DNA from: an uncultured bacterium
GTDB taxonomy: Bacteria; Bacteroidota; Bacteroidia; Bacteroidales; Bacteroidaceae
Length of the DNA: 64,000 nucleotides
Reading direction: 5' to 3'
Assembly (NCBI GenBank): GCA_905215555.1
Contig: CAJMQU010000016.1
Span: forward strand, 20,736-84,735
Shown: positions 17,356 to 27,100 of the stretch, in pieces
How positions within the stretch are numbered: the first letter of the stretch is position 1
Layout: every line of letters begins with the position of its first letter
Notes under the pieces: generated by a model
What the model saw: only the letters and a program-made list of their open reading frames with translations
What the model was told of the DNA's origin: nothing
Database searches by the model: none
Program-made: the position numbers and the translations under genes

Positions 17356-17743
17356 CGTAAAAAGTTCTAAAACTATATTATTTGTCCTATAGTATTATTT
17401 CTTGAATTGCAGCACCAGCATATGAAACAATCACAGATTTAGGTGTTCCATCACATGTAAACAAGTATAAATCGGGAAATGTCAGAATGACAAATAGTAA
17501 ATCCTGTTCCATCACACTCTTTTCTTTCCGTACCAACTACTACGCCATGCGGAAAAACGCAAGGATTCTTCATCAGGAAAATACAAAAGAATACAAGAAA
17601 AAAGAAATAACAGGCTATTTGACGTCGAAAAGTTTATTATTGGGCCATTATTGAATACACTTTTAATATATTGCGGAAAAATGCTTCTTTCAGTCTGTTT
17701 TCTATTTCCAGCGAAACAAAAAATATATTGTCCGTAAAAGGCA

Positions 17744-17821
17744 GGGCTACACCCTCCGAGGCGAATGGCGTCACCCTTTAGCCAATAACGTTTCACCCTT
17801 TCGGGCATAAGGTGTAGCCCC
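17744..17821. repeat. 22-bp periodic array with terminal inverted repeat
   Basis: CACCCT recurs at 17750, 17772 and 17794, exactly 22 bp apart, with a degenerate fourth unit. The array is bounded by a perfect 10-bp inverted repeat, GGGCTACACC (17744-17753) and GGTGTAGCCC (17811-17820). It lies 3' of the module A operon. Confidence 0.75.
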
Positions 17822-17872
17822 TTTGGAAAAAGAATGTATCTTTTGAGTGAACAGATAGTATGTTTTATGCCC

Positions 17873-17960
17873 AAAGACCGTTTGTTTAGACACAAAAGAC
17901 CGTCTATTTCCCCTAAACAAACGCTCTGATTCGGGGAAAAAGACGGTTGAAGCCTTCCGG
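17873..17960. repeat. 22-bp periodic array with internal inverted repeat
   Basis: AAAGACCGT-like units start at 17873, 17895, 17917 (degenerate) and 17939, each 22 bp apart. A perfect 11-bp inverted repeat, CGTTTGTTTAG (17879-17889) and CTAAACAAACG (17913-17923), lies inside. Confidence 0.75.
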
Positions 17961-17984
17961 AAGAGCTCTTCTTACAGGAAGGCT
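17951..17984 (-). terminator. Putative terminator of the module A operon
   Basis: AGCCTTCC (17951-17958) pairs with GGAAGGCT (17977-17984), with a further GAAGAGCTCTTC dyad inside. It lies about 100 bp after the last gene; on the minus strand it is followed within 10 nt by a short T run. Confidence 0.45.
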
Positions 17985-18082
17985 CGTAATTAAAAACAAG
18001 GAAAATCTAACCTTATGTCACAGAAATTATCTGTTCGGCATCGCAGTGATCTTTCACAAAAAGCACTTCCGCCCGCCACAAA

Positions 18083-19981
18083 CTATTTCTGATATACGCG
18101 CACATAGTCTATCTCATATCGCATGGGAATTGCTTTATCATCTATTTCGCCGCCGTTTATACCGCCAAGAGCCAAGTTCAACAAGAGATACTGCGGTTTG
18201 CGGAAAGGATTCGTTCCCCCGCCAATGGTGCCGTTAATTGTTTCACTCAAAGGAATTTCATTCAGCAATTCACCATCCAGATAGATTTTGATGGCTGTTT
18301 CATCCCAGTCCATACGCCAGATGTGAAACTTATCCGCCCATTGCGGATCTTTGTCCGTGAAATGAGTGAAAGGAATCGCTTTGCTCTTCCATTTCGCATT
18401 CCACTGCCGGTCAGTTCCCCAGGCGGCATTTGCCAGAATATGCGGTACGCCTTTGATGCGATAATATTCCATAATGTCGATTTCGCCACACGAGGGCCAA
18501 TCCATACCGCTACCCAAAGTCCAAATGGCAGGCCATGCCCCTCCGCTTACAGGAATCTTGGCGCGGATTTCAAATCTGCCATACAAGAACTCTTTCTTAC
18601 CGGCCGTAGTGATGCACGAGGAAGTGTACTCTATGAACTCCCGCTTCTTCCGCCAATCGTTACTTCCGGCCTCATACCAGGGATTTTTACGTCCTTCTTC
18701 TTTTCGCACTTCAATAATCAGCTTTCCATCTTTGCAGTAAGCATTGCCTTTCTGATACCACTGGGCTTCTTCATTGCGTGCAAAGCCATTATCATAGCTC
18801 CAAACAGTGGTATCCGGAAGACCGTCTGTATTAAATTCGTCACTCCATACCTGGCTCCACTCCGATTGTCTGACCGGGTTTGTCGGAAGCACTTGTTTGT
18901 CCGTCCACTCAATAAACGGAACACCTTTTTCGTCAAACTGAATAGGTAGCCAAATGTGTCCGGAATACATCAGACTCTTCGGTTTCCAAACATCGGCCAT
19001 AAATATAAAGCGGTTATCCGGAAGTTCCAACACAAATGTGCTCTGTCCGCCAAAAGTCTTCCCGCTGTTTTCGCCACGGCAGGGATTGGGATGCTGTTTC
19101 CATGGTCCCCAAATAGAAGGAGCTGAAAACATACGGGCTTCATTCGGGTCCCATCCGGTACAACCGGAAGTAATCATCCAGTAGGTATTATCTTTCTTGA
19201 AGATTGCCGGAGCCTCATTGTGTCCGCCCGGATAAATACGGATATATCGGCCTGAGTGCTGCAAATAGTCGTCTGCGAGTTCTGCAATGTGCAAAGTCAG
19301 ATTTTCTTCGGAAGAATAGATGTGGTAGGCTTTGCCGTCATTATCTACAAACAGGGTCATATCACGGGACATTTGTCCACCTTCCAGATCACGCTTTACA
19401 AACAATCCCCGGTTAACGGCTTTGTACCATTCCGGCGTCCACCATTTCTTATATTTATTCAGGTTCCACGTCACCTTACGATCCGCTTCGGGCATATTCT
19501 CCGGATATATGCCGGGATTCACCCGTCCGGAACGCACGAACTGGTAAGGGCCTTCCGGCTTGTCGCTGACGGCTACGGCAGCACGTGCCGGTCCATAGCC
19601 CTGACCTTTCAGTTCGAGATGGAACCACATCACAAATTTTCCGGTCTTCTGATTGTATATCACCTTCGGACGTTCGATGATGCAGCCACGTTCGATATCA
19701 TCACCGGGAGTTTCGGAAACGGGAAGCGCTACACTCTTATGTGTCCAAGTCTGTAAATCGGGGGAGGTGTAACAGTTCACCCCTACTTCGGTGGTGAAGC
19801 CTTTCTCGGGACGGTGCTCGCCAAACCAATAGTACAGACCTTCATGGAATAAGATGCCGCCGCCGTGGGCGTTGATATACTCATTGGCTGTATCCTTCCA
19901 TTCTCTTCCGGTCTGTGAGGATAGAGGAAGACAAATGATTATTAGTAATAATAATCCTCCATAATGCTTTATAGTTCTCAT
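18083..19981 (-). CDS. GH43_24-like/GH16 bifunctional beta-1,3-galactanase
   Basis: 632 residues fusing two glycanases. Residues about 22-345 are a GH43 propeller resembling subfamily 24 (exo-beta-1,3-galactanases): INAHGGGILFHEGLYYWFGE, ERPKV (Glu103), HNEAPAIF (Glu256) and GGQST (Gln313), the Glu/Gln arrangement I recall for that subfamily. Residues about 370-632 are a complete GH16 jelly roll with GEIDIMEYY (Glu500 nucleophile, Asp502, Glu505 acid/base) and a final YVRVYQK. A signal peptide without a clear lipobox (MRTIKHYGGLLLLIIICLPLS) suggests the periplasm. It is the last gene of the module A operon, 88 bp after the other GH16. An endo-acting GH16 that makes chain ends for an exo-acting GH43 is a natural pairing. 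Activities are inferred from family. Confidence 0.85.
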   Translation of the reverse strand: MRTIKHYGGLLLLIIICLPLSSQTGREWKDTANEYINAHGGGILFHEGLYYWFGEHRPEKGFTTEVGVNCYTSPDLQTWTHKSVALPVSETPGDDIERGCIIERPKVIYNQKTGKFVMWFHLELKGQGYGPARAAVAVSDKPEGPYQFVRSGRVNPGIYPENMPEADRKVTWNLNKYKKWWTPEWYKAVNRGLFVKRDLEGGQMSRDMTLFVDNDGKAYHIYSSEENLTLHIAELADDYLQHSGRYIRIYPGGHNEAPAIFKKDNTYWMITSGCTGWDPNEARMFSAPSIWGPWKQHPNPCRGENSGKTFGGQSTFVLELPDNRFIFMADVWKPKSLMYSGHIWLPIQFDEKGVPFIEWTDKQVLPTNPVRQSEWSQVWSDEFNTDGLPDTTVWSYDNGFARNEEAQWYQKGNAYCKDGKLIIEVRKEEGRKNPWYEAGSNDWRKKREFIEYTSSCITTAGKKEFLYGRFEIRAKIPVSGGAWPAIWTLGSGMDWPSCGEIDIMEYYRIKGVPHILANAAWGTDRQWNAKWKSKAIPFTHFTDKDPQWADKFHIWRMDWDETAIKIYLDGELLNEIPLSETINGTIGGGTNPFRKPQYLLLNLALGGINGGEIDDKAIPMRYEIDYVRVYQK

Positions 19982-20069
19982 GTATTCTTCGTTATTTAAC
20001 TAATATTCCGTACCATCCTAATGTCTGTTAGGCTATAGGACAATACGGAATATTATTTATAGGATCGTT

Positions 20070-21548
20070 TTACTGTTTCTGATATACCCGTACATAGTCT
20101 ACACGGTATTCAAGCGGGAAAGTTGCCTCTATAGGTCTTCCATTATTACCTCCTATAGCAAGATTCAACATCATAAGCTGACCAAAACCCTCTATGTTAT
20201 TAGAGAAAGGATTGATATTTCCACCATCTCCGGCACCATGATCACCTTTATTATTAGTTGTGCTCAAATCTGTTTTATTAAGAAGCACATCATCCAGATA
20301 GATACAAATATATTTTTCATCCCAATCCATACGCCAAATATGATATTTCTCCGCCCACTTAGCGTCTTTAGAAGTAAAATCAGTTATAGGATAATTTGCC
20401 GAATTCCATGTGCCATTCCAACGAGAAGAACCACCCCAGCAAAGGTTAGCATGAATTTTCTCTTTATAGAATTCGAGAATATCAATTTCACCACCTAAAG
20501 GCCATTCATACCAATTACCGGTAGACCATATTGCAGGCCATCCGCCTTGTTCGATAGGTACTTTGGCGCGTACAATTAATCTTCCATACTTAAAGGCATA
20601 ATTGTTCGTAGCAACCACACAAGCGGAAGTATATTCCGCATATTCACGGGTCTGCTTCCAAGAGTTACCACCCGTTGCATTCGGATTGTAGTTCGGATTC
20701 TTCACACGTTCTTGTTTCGCAGTAAAGACCAGTGCATTTTCTTTCATCTCGGCATTTTCCTTCTTATACCACTGATCTTCTTCATTACGTTGGAAGCCTT
20801 CTTCAAACCTCCACATTTCTGCATTAGGCGCACCTGTTCCATTAAATTCATCGTGCCACAACAATTTATAACCTCCTTCTAATGTATGGTCGTCGGGAAC
20901 ACCTTCGCTGTCAGCAACATAGTCTTCCGGATTTGCAGGTGCTACGTAAGTCACATTAAAGAAGAACATAATTGTATTCGTCTTTCCATTAATAGCGTAT
21001 GAAGTTGAATTTTGAATTCGCACAGGCAACACAAATTTCATATCCTCTTTGTATTCCTCCTGAACTAATGCAATCAATTGGCTTGAATAAACATTCAGTT
21101 CCACTTCCTCCGACTTTGTATTACCGGCATTAAGCTGCATTTTGTTGGCAGAAAGGTTATAATATTCTTCCGGCAAAAGTAGTGCATTGGCATACACATC
21201 ATATACTGAAGAGGTACCAACATTGGCAATCGCTTTATTCAACGAATCCACAGCTACTACCAAATCGACTGTAGCATCTTTCCCGGCTTCCCGATTCTGA
21301 TAAAGCGCCAGATTCAACCGATAATTGAAGTTATCGACTTTCTGCACTTCACCAGCTTGCGGTTCTTTCAGGCTTGTAGATATATTGCATTGCGCTCCGT
21401 CCCATATCTCACTGGCTTGCTTAATTCCCAGCATATTCAAGTCCAAGCTTCCTTTATAACTGAGATCCTTATCGTCATCACAAGCCCCAAAAGCAATTCC
21501 ACAGACAGCTACACAAAGAGCTGTCCAGATTTTTATCTTATTATTCAT
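20070..21548 (-). CDS. DUF1735-GH16 surface lipoprotein, putative endo-beta-1,3-galactanase
   Basis: 492 residues. The lipobox FGAC (Cys23) is followed by DDDKD, an acidic stretch typical of Bacteroides lipoproteins exported to the cell surface. Residues about 30-205 resemble the DUF1735 domain found at the N-terminus of many surface glycan-binding proteins. Residues about 225-492 are GH16 with intact GEIDILEFY (Glu354, Asp356, Glu359) and final YVRVYQKQ. GH16 covers endo-beta-1,3-glucanases and endo-beta-1,3-galactanases; the AGP context favours the latter. A surface endo-enzyme is needed to cut the polymer before SusCD import. It sits 19 bp after the binding lipoprotein gene and clearly shares its operon. 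Confidence 0.85.
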   Translation of the reverse strand: MNNKIKIWTALCVAVCGIAFGACDDDKDLSYKGSLDLNMLGIKQASEIWDGAQCNISTSLKEPQAGEVQKVDNFNYRLNLALYQNREAGKDATVDLVVAVDSLNKAIANVGTSSVYDVYANALLLPEEYYNLSANKMQLNAGNTKSEEVELNVYSSQLIALVQEEYKEDMKFVLPVRIQNSTSYAINGKTNTIMFFFNVTYVAPANPEDYVADSEGVPDDHTLEGGYKLLWHDEFNGTGAPNAEMWRFEEGFQRNEEDQWYKKENAEMKENALVFTAKQERVKNPNYNPNATGGNSWKQTREYAEYTSACVVATNNYAFKYGRLIVRAKVPIEQGGWPAIWSTGNWYEWPLGGEIDILEFYKEKIHANLCWGGSSRWNGTWNSANYPITDFTSKDAKWAEKYHIWRMDWDEKYICIYLDDVLLNKTDLSTTNNKGDHGAGDGGNINPFSNNIEGFGQLMMLNLAIGGNNGRPIEATFPLEYRVDYVRVYQKQ

Positions 21549-21567
21549 ATTCTTATCTCAATTTAAA

Positions 21568-22467
21568 TTAGTCTAAAGGCACCGTTTCCGGATCATAAAC
21601 TTCAATCTCTACATCATAGAACTTGAATTCAGCCAGATTAAAGTACTTAGTGTTACCCGAAGTTGCAGTTACATTAAAACGGAAATAAGTAAATGTCTTT
21701 CCCGGCATCACAAAATCAGAAGTATACTCAGTGCTATGTGCGGAAGGTAAACCGGATAATGTACCCACAGTTTCCCAGTTTTTCGCATCATTACTAATCT
21801 GCAATTCCACTACTGAGGGACGGCCATCCGAAGTCCAGGTATTATCAGTACGATTCTGATAGTAAATAGCAAAATTCTCATGACTTTCTTTAAAATCTAT
21901 TTGGATGTAATGAGGCAATTCAAGTTGGGGACTACTCCATCTTGTATGGAAGAATGTCCCGCTATTGCCATCTACCAGATTTTTAATCGGGCCTTCGGTA
22001 GGTTCCTGAGCATTTGTACTTAGTTGATCTCCAGCCAACTTTACTTCCGTACGGGATTTCTCCGTTGTAGTAGCGGGAGCTTCTCCCGATTTAGCTTTCA
22101 CTTCCGTCACAGCACTCCCCTGATGAGCAGCATTAAAGGTTTGAAAATAAAAAGAGTAATCTCCAAAACGGGCACGTGTATCGTCTATCAACATCTCAGT
22201 TGTGCCAACAGAAGCTATCTTACAAACATCTTCTTTTGTCAACGGATCATAATACTTTATTTGAAGATAGTCAAAAGCATTCTCGGCAGGTGCCTCCCAG
22301 GACAACTTGATTTGTCCCGGTAAAGCCTCAGAACTTACGACTGATGCTGCAAGAGCGGTGGGAGTTGTTACACTCCCTGCCACTTCAAAAGTCTCTAATT
22401 TATCATCGCATCCTGTCATTCCAACCAACAGTCCGGCAACGATTATATATTTAAATTTCAAATTCAT
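21568..22467 (-). CDS. Surface glycan-binding lipoprotein (Fn3-like plus discoidin domain)
   Basis: 299 residues. Lipobox MTGC (Cys20) then DDKLE suggests surface export. Residues about 35-130 look like a fibronectin-III/DUF4959 module (LPGQIKLSWEAPAENAFDYL); residues about 150-290 form an F5/8 type C-like sandwich (NLVDGNSGTFFHTRWSS, LPHYIQIDF, YFNLAEFKFYD) of the kind used for sugar binding (CBM32-like). No catalytic residues are apparent. Its place right after the second SusD, 33 bp away, is where PULs usually encode the SusE/SusF-type binding protein. Function as a surface glycan-binding protein is inferred from fold and position. Confidence 0.78.
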   Translation of the reverse strand: MNLKFKYIIVAGLLVGMTGCDDKLETFEVAGSVTTPTALAASVVSSEALPGQIKLSWEAPAENAFDYLQIKYYDPLTKEDVCKIASVGTTEMLIDDTRARFGDYSFYFQTFNAAHQGSAVTEVKAKSGEAPATTTEKSRTEVKLAGDQLSTNAQEPTEGPIKNLVDGNSGTFFHTRWSSPQLELPHYIQIDFKESHENFAIYYQNRTDNTWTSDGRPSVVELQISNDAKNWETVGTLSGLPSAHSTEYTSDFVMPGKTFTYFRFNVTATSGNTKYFNLAEFKFYDVEIEVYDPETVPLD

Positions 22468-22500
22468 AATATCTCATTTAAATTGTTAAACACGCATGTA

Positions 22501-24168
22501 TTACCAACCTGGATTCTGAGTTAGGTTCGGATTTTTACGACGTTCTGTGTCCGGTATAGGATAAAAATACATCTTATCATCCCAAACTAATGATTTGGTA
22601 TTACGGGTATAAGTGAATGAATCATCGGCATTCTTTGTTATCACTACACGGGCAATACTATTGAAACCGCCTTCTTTCCAACGACGCACATCCCAGAAAC
22701 GATGTCCTTCAAAAGCCAATTCCACCATACGCTCATTCTTATAGCGCTTCCAGAAGTTGTCACTACTCATTCCTTCGGGGAATTCCGGCATGTCTACGCC
22801 TGTCCGTTTACGGATTTTGTTTACGGCTTCACGGGCAGTCATTGTTAATTCAGAATCCTTGTTATCAGCTGATCCAAAGTACTTAAATGTAGCTTCTGCA
22901 TAGTTCAGCAAGAACTCTCCTAAACGGAATGTCACCCAGCTATGTACTTTGCCACCACTACCTGTACTGGCACTGATATCCGTAGAACCATCTACATATT
23001 TCTTCAGATAATAACCTGTCGGAGTAGCATAGGGAATAGGTGAAGCATTTCTACCGCCTACATAAATTTCCAACGGATTAGGATTCGTAGTCGGCCATTT
23101 ATCACCATTGACTGCAATAGTCATTGCAAAACGCGGATCCCTACCCGTATAAGGGTCCTTTGAGTTAGGTTCACCACCATTCTGCATCTCATAAGCATCC
23201 ACTAAAGTCTGTGTAGGACAATTTCCTGATTTCGCATTTTCCATACCTATCGGGAAATTGGTTGTCTCGGGATCAGTAGTTGCTCCTACTCGACGTACAA
23301 AAATCATTTCTGATGCCTTCCAATTGTTTTCGCCCCACAAATCTGTATACTTTCCTAATGAAATACTATTGCTGTTACAATAGTTAATAACATCCAGACT
23401 CGCCTTTGCAGCTTTTTTATAAAGCTCCTTGCTTTCACTCTCATTAAAAAGCTTACTTGCACGATAGAGCAATGCGCGCGCTTTCAAAGCTAAAGCAGTA
23501 CCTCGTGTAACACGACCACTTTCCGGCTTCTCGGAATTACCGGCGGCATCATTTTCAAGTTTACTATAATCTACCGGTAATTCAGGCGCCACTGCATCAC
23601 ATTCGTTTACAATAAAATCGAAAATCTCAGAAGCAGGCGTACGCTCTAAACTATTAGCTTGTTTCTCTGTCAGTATCTCTGTTGTAAAAGGTACATCACC
23701 ATAAGCACGCACTAACAGAAAATAATAATAGGCACGTAGCAAACGTACTTCATACTGATAACGTTTATAACGATTCATCTGTGCTTCATAATCTTCTGTA
23801 AAACGCAAATCGTAAAAATCCAGATCCTTTGCATTCTTCAGATAATAATTGGCTGAACGAATAGGACTGTAATAGCCCCATATTGATTTCGGATTCAAGG
23901 CATTCCAGTTTCCGTTCGTATAATCAAGCACATTTGAGTAAGTTAATGCCATTTCAGCCTCATCACAGGCAGAAGCCAACGACGTGGTTCCTAGCAAGTC
24001 GTAATCCAAATAGGAATAGATGTTGTTCACAAATCCGGCGGTACGGCCGAAGTCAGAAAATACATACTCCTTGTCGTAACTGGTATATTCATGATAGTCC
24101 ATCTTGTCTGTACATCCAACCAACGCTGCCGCACAAGCAATACTGAAACATATATTCTTTAATTTCAT
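22501..24168 (-). CDS. SusD/RagB glycan-binding lipoprotein, module A second pair
   Basis: 555 residues, the usual SusD size. Lipobox LVGC (Cys19). It has the SusD landmarks RYQYEVRLLRAYYYFLLVRAYGDVPF, GTALALKARALLYRASKLF, a FRLGEFLLNYAEATF helix, ERMVELAFEGHRFWDVRRW near the end and the terminal NPNLTQNPGW. It is encoded 30 bp after the second SusC of the operon and is presumably its lid. The two SusD proteins of this operon are clearly different in sequence, so they may bind different oligosaccharides. Confidence 0.93.
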   Translation of the reverse strand: MKLKNICFSIACAAALVGCTDKMDYHEYTSYDKEYVFSDFGRTAGFVNNIYSYLDYDLLGTTSLASACDEAEMALTYSNVLDYTNGNWNALNPKSIWGYYSPIRSANYYLKNAKDLDFYDLRFTEDYEAQMNRYKRYQYEVRLLRAYYYFLLVRAYGDVPFTTEILTEKQANSLERTPASEIFDFIVNECDAVAPELPVDYSKLENDAAGNSEKPESGRVTRGTALALKARALLYRASKLFNESESKELYKKAAKASLDVINYCNSNSISLGKYTDLWGENNWKASEMIFVRRVGATTDPETTNFPIGMENAKSGNCPTQTLVDAYEMQNGGEPNSKDPYTGRDPRFAMTIAVNGDKWPTTNPNPLEIYVGGRNASPIPYATPTGYYLKKYVDGSTDISASTGSGGKVHSWVTFRLGEFLLNYAEATFKYFGSADNKDSELTMTAREAVNKIRKRTGVDMPEFPEGMSSDNFWKRYKNERMVELAFEGHRFWDVRRWKEGGFNSIARVVITKNADDSFTYTRNTKSLVWDDKMYFYPIPDTERRKNPNLTQNPGW

Positions 24169-24198
24169 ATCTTAGTTTTTTTTATTAACTTATTTCGT

Positions 24199-27100
24199 TT
24201 AGATACCCAGTGATAAACCGATATGCACGGAGCGAGTAGCCGGGTAAACATCTCCTATAGCCTCCGGATCGGTCAAATCAATTTTGTCAATACTGAACAA
24301 ATCTGTGCCTCTTACGTATATCTTCGCATTTTTCATCTTAATCTTATTCAACCAGGAAGAAGGCAGTTTGTAGTAGATTTCACAATTACGCAATTTCAGG
24401 AAAGAACGATCCTGCAACCATACAGAACTGTTTTGAGTATTGTTATCCACAGTTTCCGTAGTCAGACGCGGAAAACGTGCAGACGGATTTTCAGGTGTCC
24501 AACGGTTGTCGTAAGCATATTGTGAAATAGAGGTATTGTTTATCAACGGACGATAGATACTGGAAGTAAGCCAAGCAGTGTAATTACCTACCCCCTGGAA
24601 ATAAGCATTAAAGCCCAAACCTTTCCATTCCAGTCCGACATTGAAACCGTAATAGATTTCCGGCCAAGCTGAGCTATATCCCATAGGTATCATATCATTA
24701 GAGTTAATGACACCATCATTATTTACATCTTTATATTTAATGTCACCTGGTTTTACCGGACCAAACTGCTGAGGTATGCTGTTGTCAATATCTGCCTGGT
24801 CTACAAAATGCCCGATAGCCTGTAGTCCCCATATCTGACCAATCGGTTTCCCTGTTTGGGTCAGATAATCATAAGCCTTAGGTTCTTCCAGCATCTCAAT
24901 CACTTTATTACGGTTAAATGAGAATGTACCTCCTAAACGTAACTGGAAATCTCCGATACGTTTACTATAATCCAAACCTAATTCCGTACCCCAGCTATCT
25001 ACTATACCAGCATTTTTATAAGGACTTCCAATACCCAATACTGAAGAATTCTGTCCCGATGCACTCACCCATATATCAGAACGTCTTTCGTAAAAGCCAT
25101 CAATGGTAAACGTCAGCCCTTTCAGCAAAGACATATCCAAACCTACATTATATTTATAAGCTTTTTCCAGTGTACCATTCACAGAAGGCAACTGGCCTTC
25201 TGCCCAGCCTCCGTCTCCATTTCCATAGCTACTTCCACCCACTACCGGGTAAGTACCTCCACCTGCCATTTTATCATTCCAGTAACCATCATACGGAGTG
25301 TTGTCTGTATTGATAATACCAAACGAAGCACGCAGTTTCATGAAATCTATCACACTCTGATTTTTCATGAACTCCTCATTAGAAATGACCCATGATAGCC
25401 CTACTGTAGGAGCTGGTAACCAACGGCTGTTAGGATCCAGCTTATTAGAAGCAGACAACATCAAAGTGAAGTCAGCAAAGTAACGGTTATTATAACCATA
25501 GTGAGTATACCAACCTACATTCTGCGTATATAATGTGACATTAGTTCCATTTCTGTCATCATATTTATATGAATACAGCAACATGGAATAAAGATCGTGC
25601 TTACCAAAACGGCGATTCCAATCCACGTTCATCTGGAAATTAAAAGAACGATACTGCCAGTCCAGCTTGGAACTTTCGCTGGTACCTACCGAGCCTCCTT
25701 CAAAATTATTGAAAGCAGAAGGTTCGCCATTAGTCCATTGAGTAACAGATTGCATCCCATACTTTTCACTTCTGCGATGATCTTCCCAGTAAGAAGCCAG
25801 ATTATCATATCCCATACGTACGGATGCTCCCAATCCCTTAGTTATCGATGACAAGTCCTGACGAAGTAACATATCTGCATATAATGCACGAGTATGCCCT
25901 TTAGAATAGCCATGACCTTGTGCTAAATATACAGGGTTGTAATCACCGCTCCAAGTACTGTTACCTCCCCATAAACCACTTTCTGTTTTGATGGGAAATG
26001 CCGCAGAAGGTACTGTATACAGTTTGCCAATCAAATTATCACCACTTGAACTTGGCCGGCTAAACTCATTCAATACACCGGAAATATTGGCCTGCAAACG
26101 AGTCGTTGATGTCAGGTCGATATCCAAGTTTGAACGGAAATTCGCTCTTGAATATTTGTCTTGTGTAGAATATCCTTCGTTGGCATTAGCATTCTTGATG
26201 AATCCTCTGTTATTTTGCAAATTCAACATAGTGAAATAGCGCATTTTAGTAGAACCACCACGGAAAGTCAACGTTGCAATATCCGTACTACCTTGATTGC
26301 GGAAAACCTCATCCATCCAGTTCACATTCGGATAGAGATAAGGATACTTGCCACTCTTAAAGGCATTCAATTCATTTTGTGAATAACGTGCAGATTTACC
26401 ATCATTAGCCAATGCCTCATTCATTGCATTTGCGTAAGTATAAGCATCTGCCATCTTAGGAATACGTGTTTGAAAATCAAAACCATGATCATAGGAAAAA
26501 TTAATCTCACGGCTTTTATATTTTCCACGTTTCGTCACAATATTCACGACCCCATTTGCTCCACGAAAGCCATAAAGGGCCACGGCAGCTGCATCACGCA
26601 AAATACTGACTGATTCTACTTCTTCGGGAGAGATATAATTTAATGCATTATAGGCATTGTCACGTTCCAAGCCATCTACCAACAGTAAGATACCAGTGTT
26701 GCCGTTCAAAGTCTTCTGACCACGGACAGCCATTGAGGAAATCTGATCCCAGACGTTTCCGGTTTTCTGCATCGTATAAAGACCGGTTACATTGCCATAC
26801 AACGCATTACCCACATTGAAAGTAGAGCGATTATCTATCTGATCTGCATACACGGTAGACACAGCACCCGTAGATTCTGCATTAGTCTGATTCAAACCAA
26901 ATCCATAGTTTACTTTTTCACTGGCAAAGTCTATAACAATAGTCATGTCTTTCCCATCAGCTATAGGTATTACTTTAGTATCGTCCCTTCCTGTACGTAC
27001 CCGAAGAAGCTGAGTATGATCAGCTATTATTTCAAACTGACCATTTCGGTCGGTCGTTGCCTGTACCAGCGGATTGTTTTCGATGGAAATTAATGCACCT

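Larger units (their letters stand above)
17310..18082. other. Large intergenic region between the module A operon and regulator 1
   Basis: 773 bp without a credible gene. From the regulator side it holds a -7 element (17348-17355), an ATGAAACAATC copy (17422-17432) shared with the susC operator, two copies of TGTTCCATCACA (17444-17455 and 17505-17516), about 200 bp of AT-rich DNA, two adjacent 22-bp arrays (17744-17821 and 17873-17960), and a hairpin (17951-17984) that may end the module A operon. A 127-codon open frame at 17512-17895 runs through the arrays and has no protein-like features. Confidence 0.7.

Noticed and set aside
17512..17895. 127-codon minus-strand open frame in the regulator 1 upstream gap
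   Set aside because: It runs through the 22-bp arrays, has no plausible signal or domain, and its composition is not protein-like.
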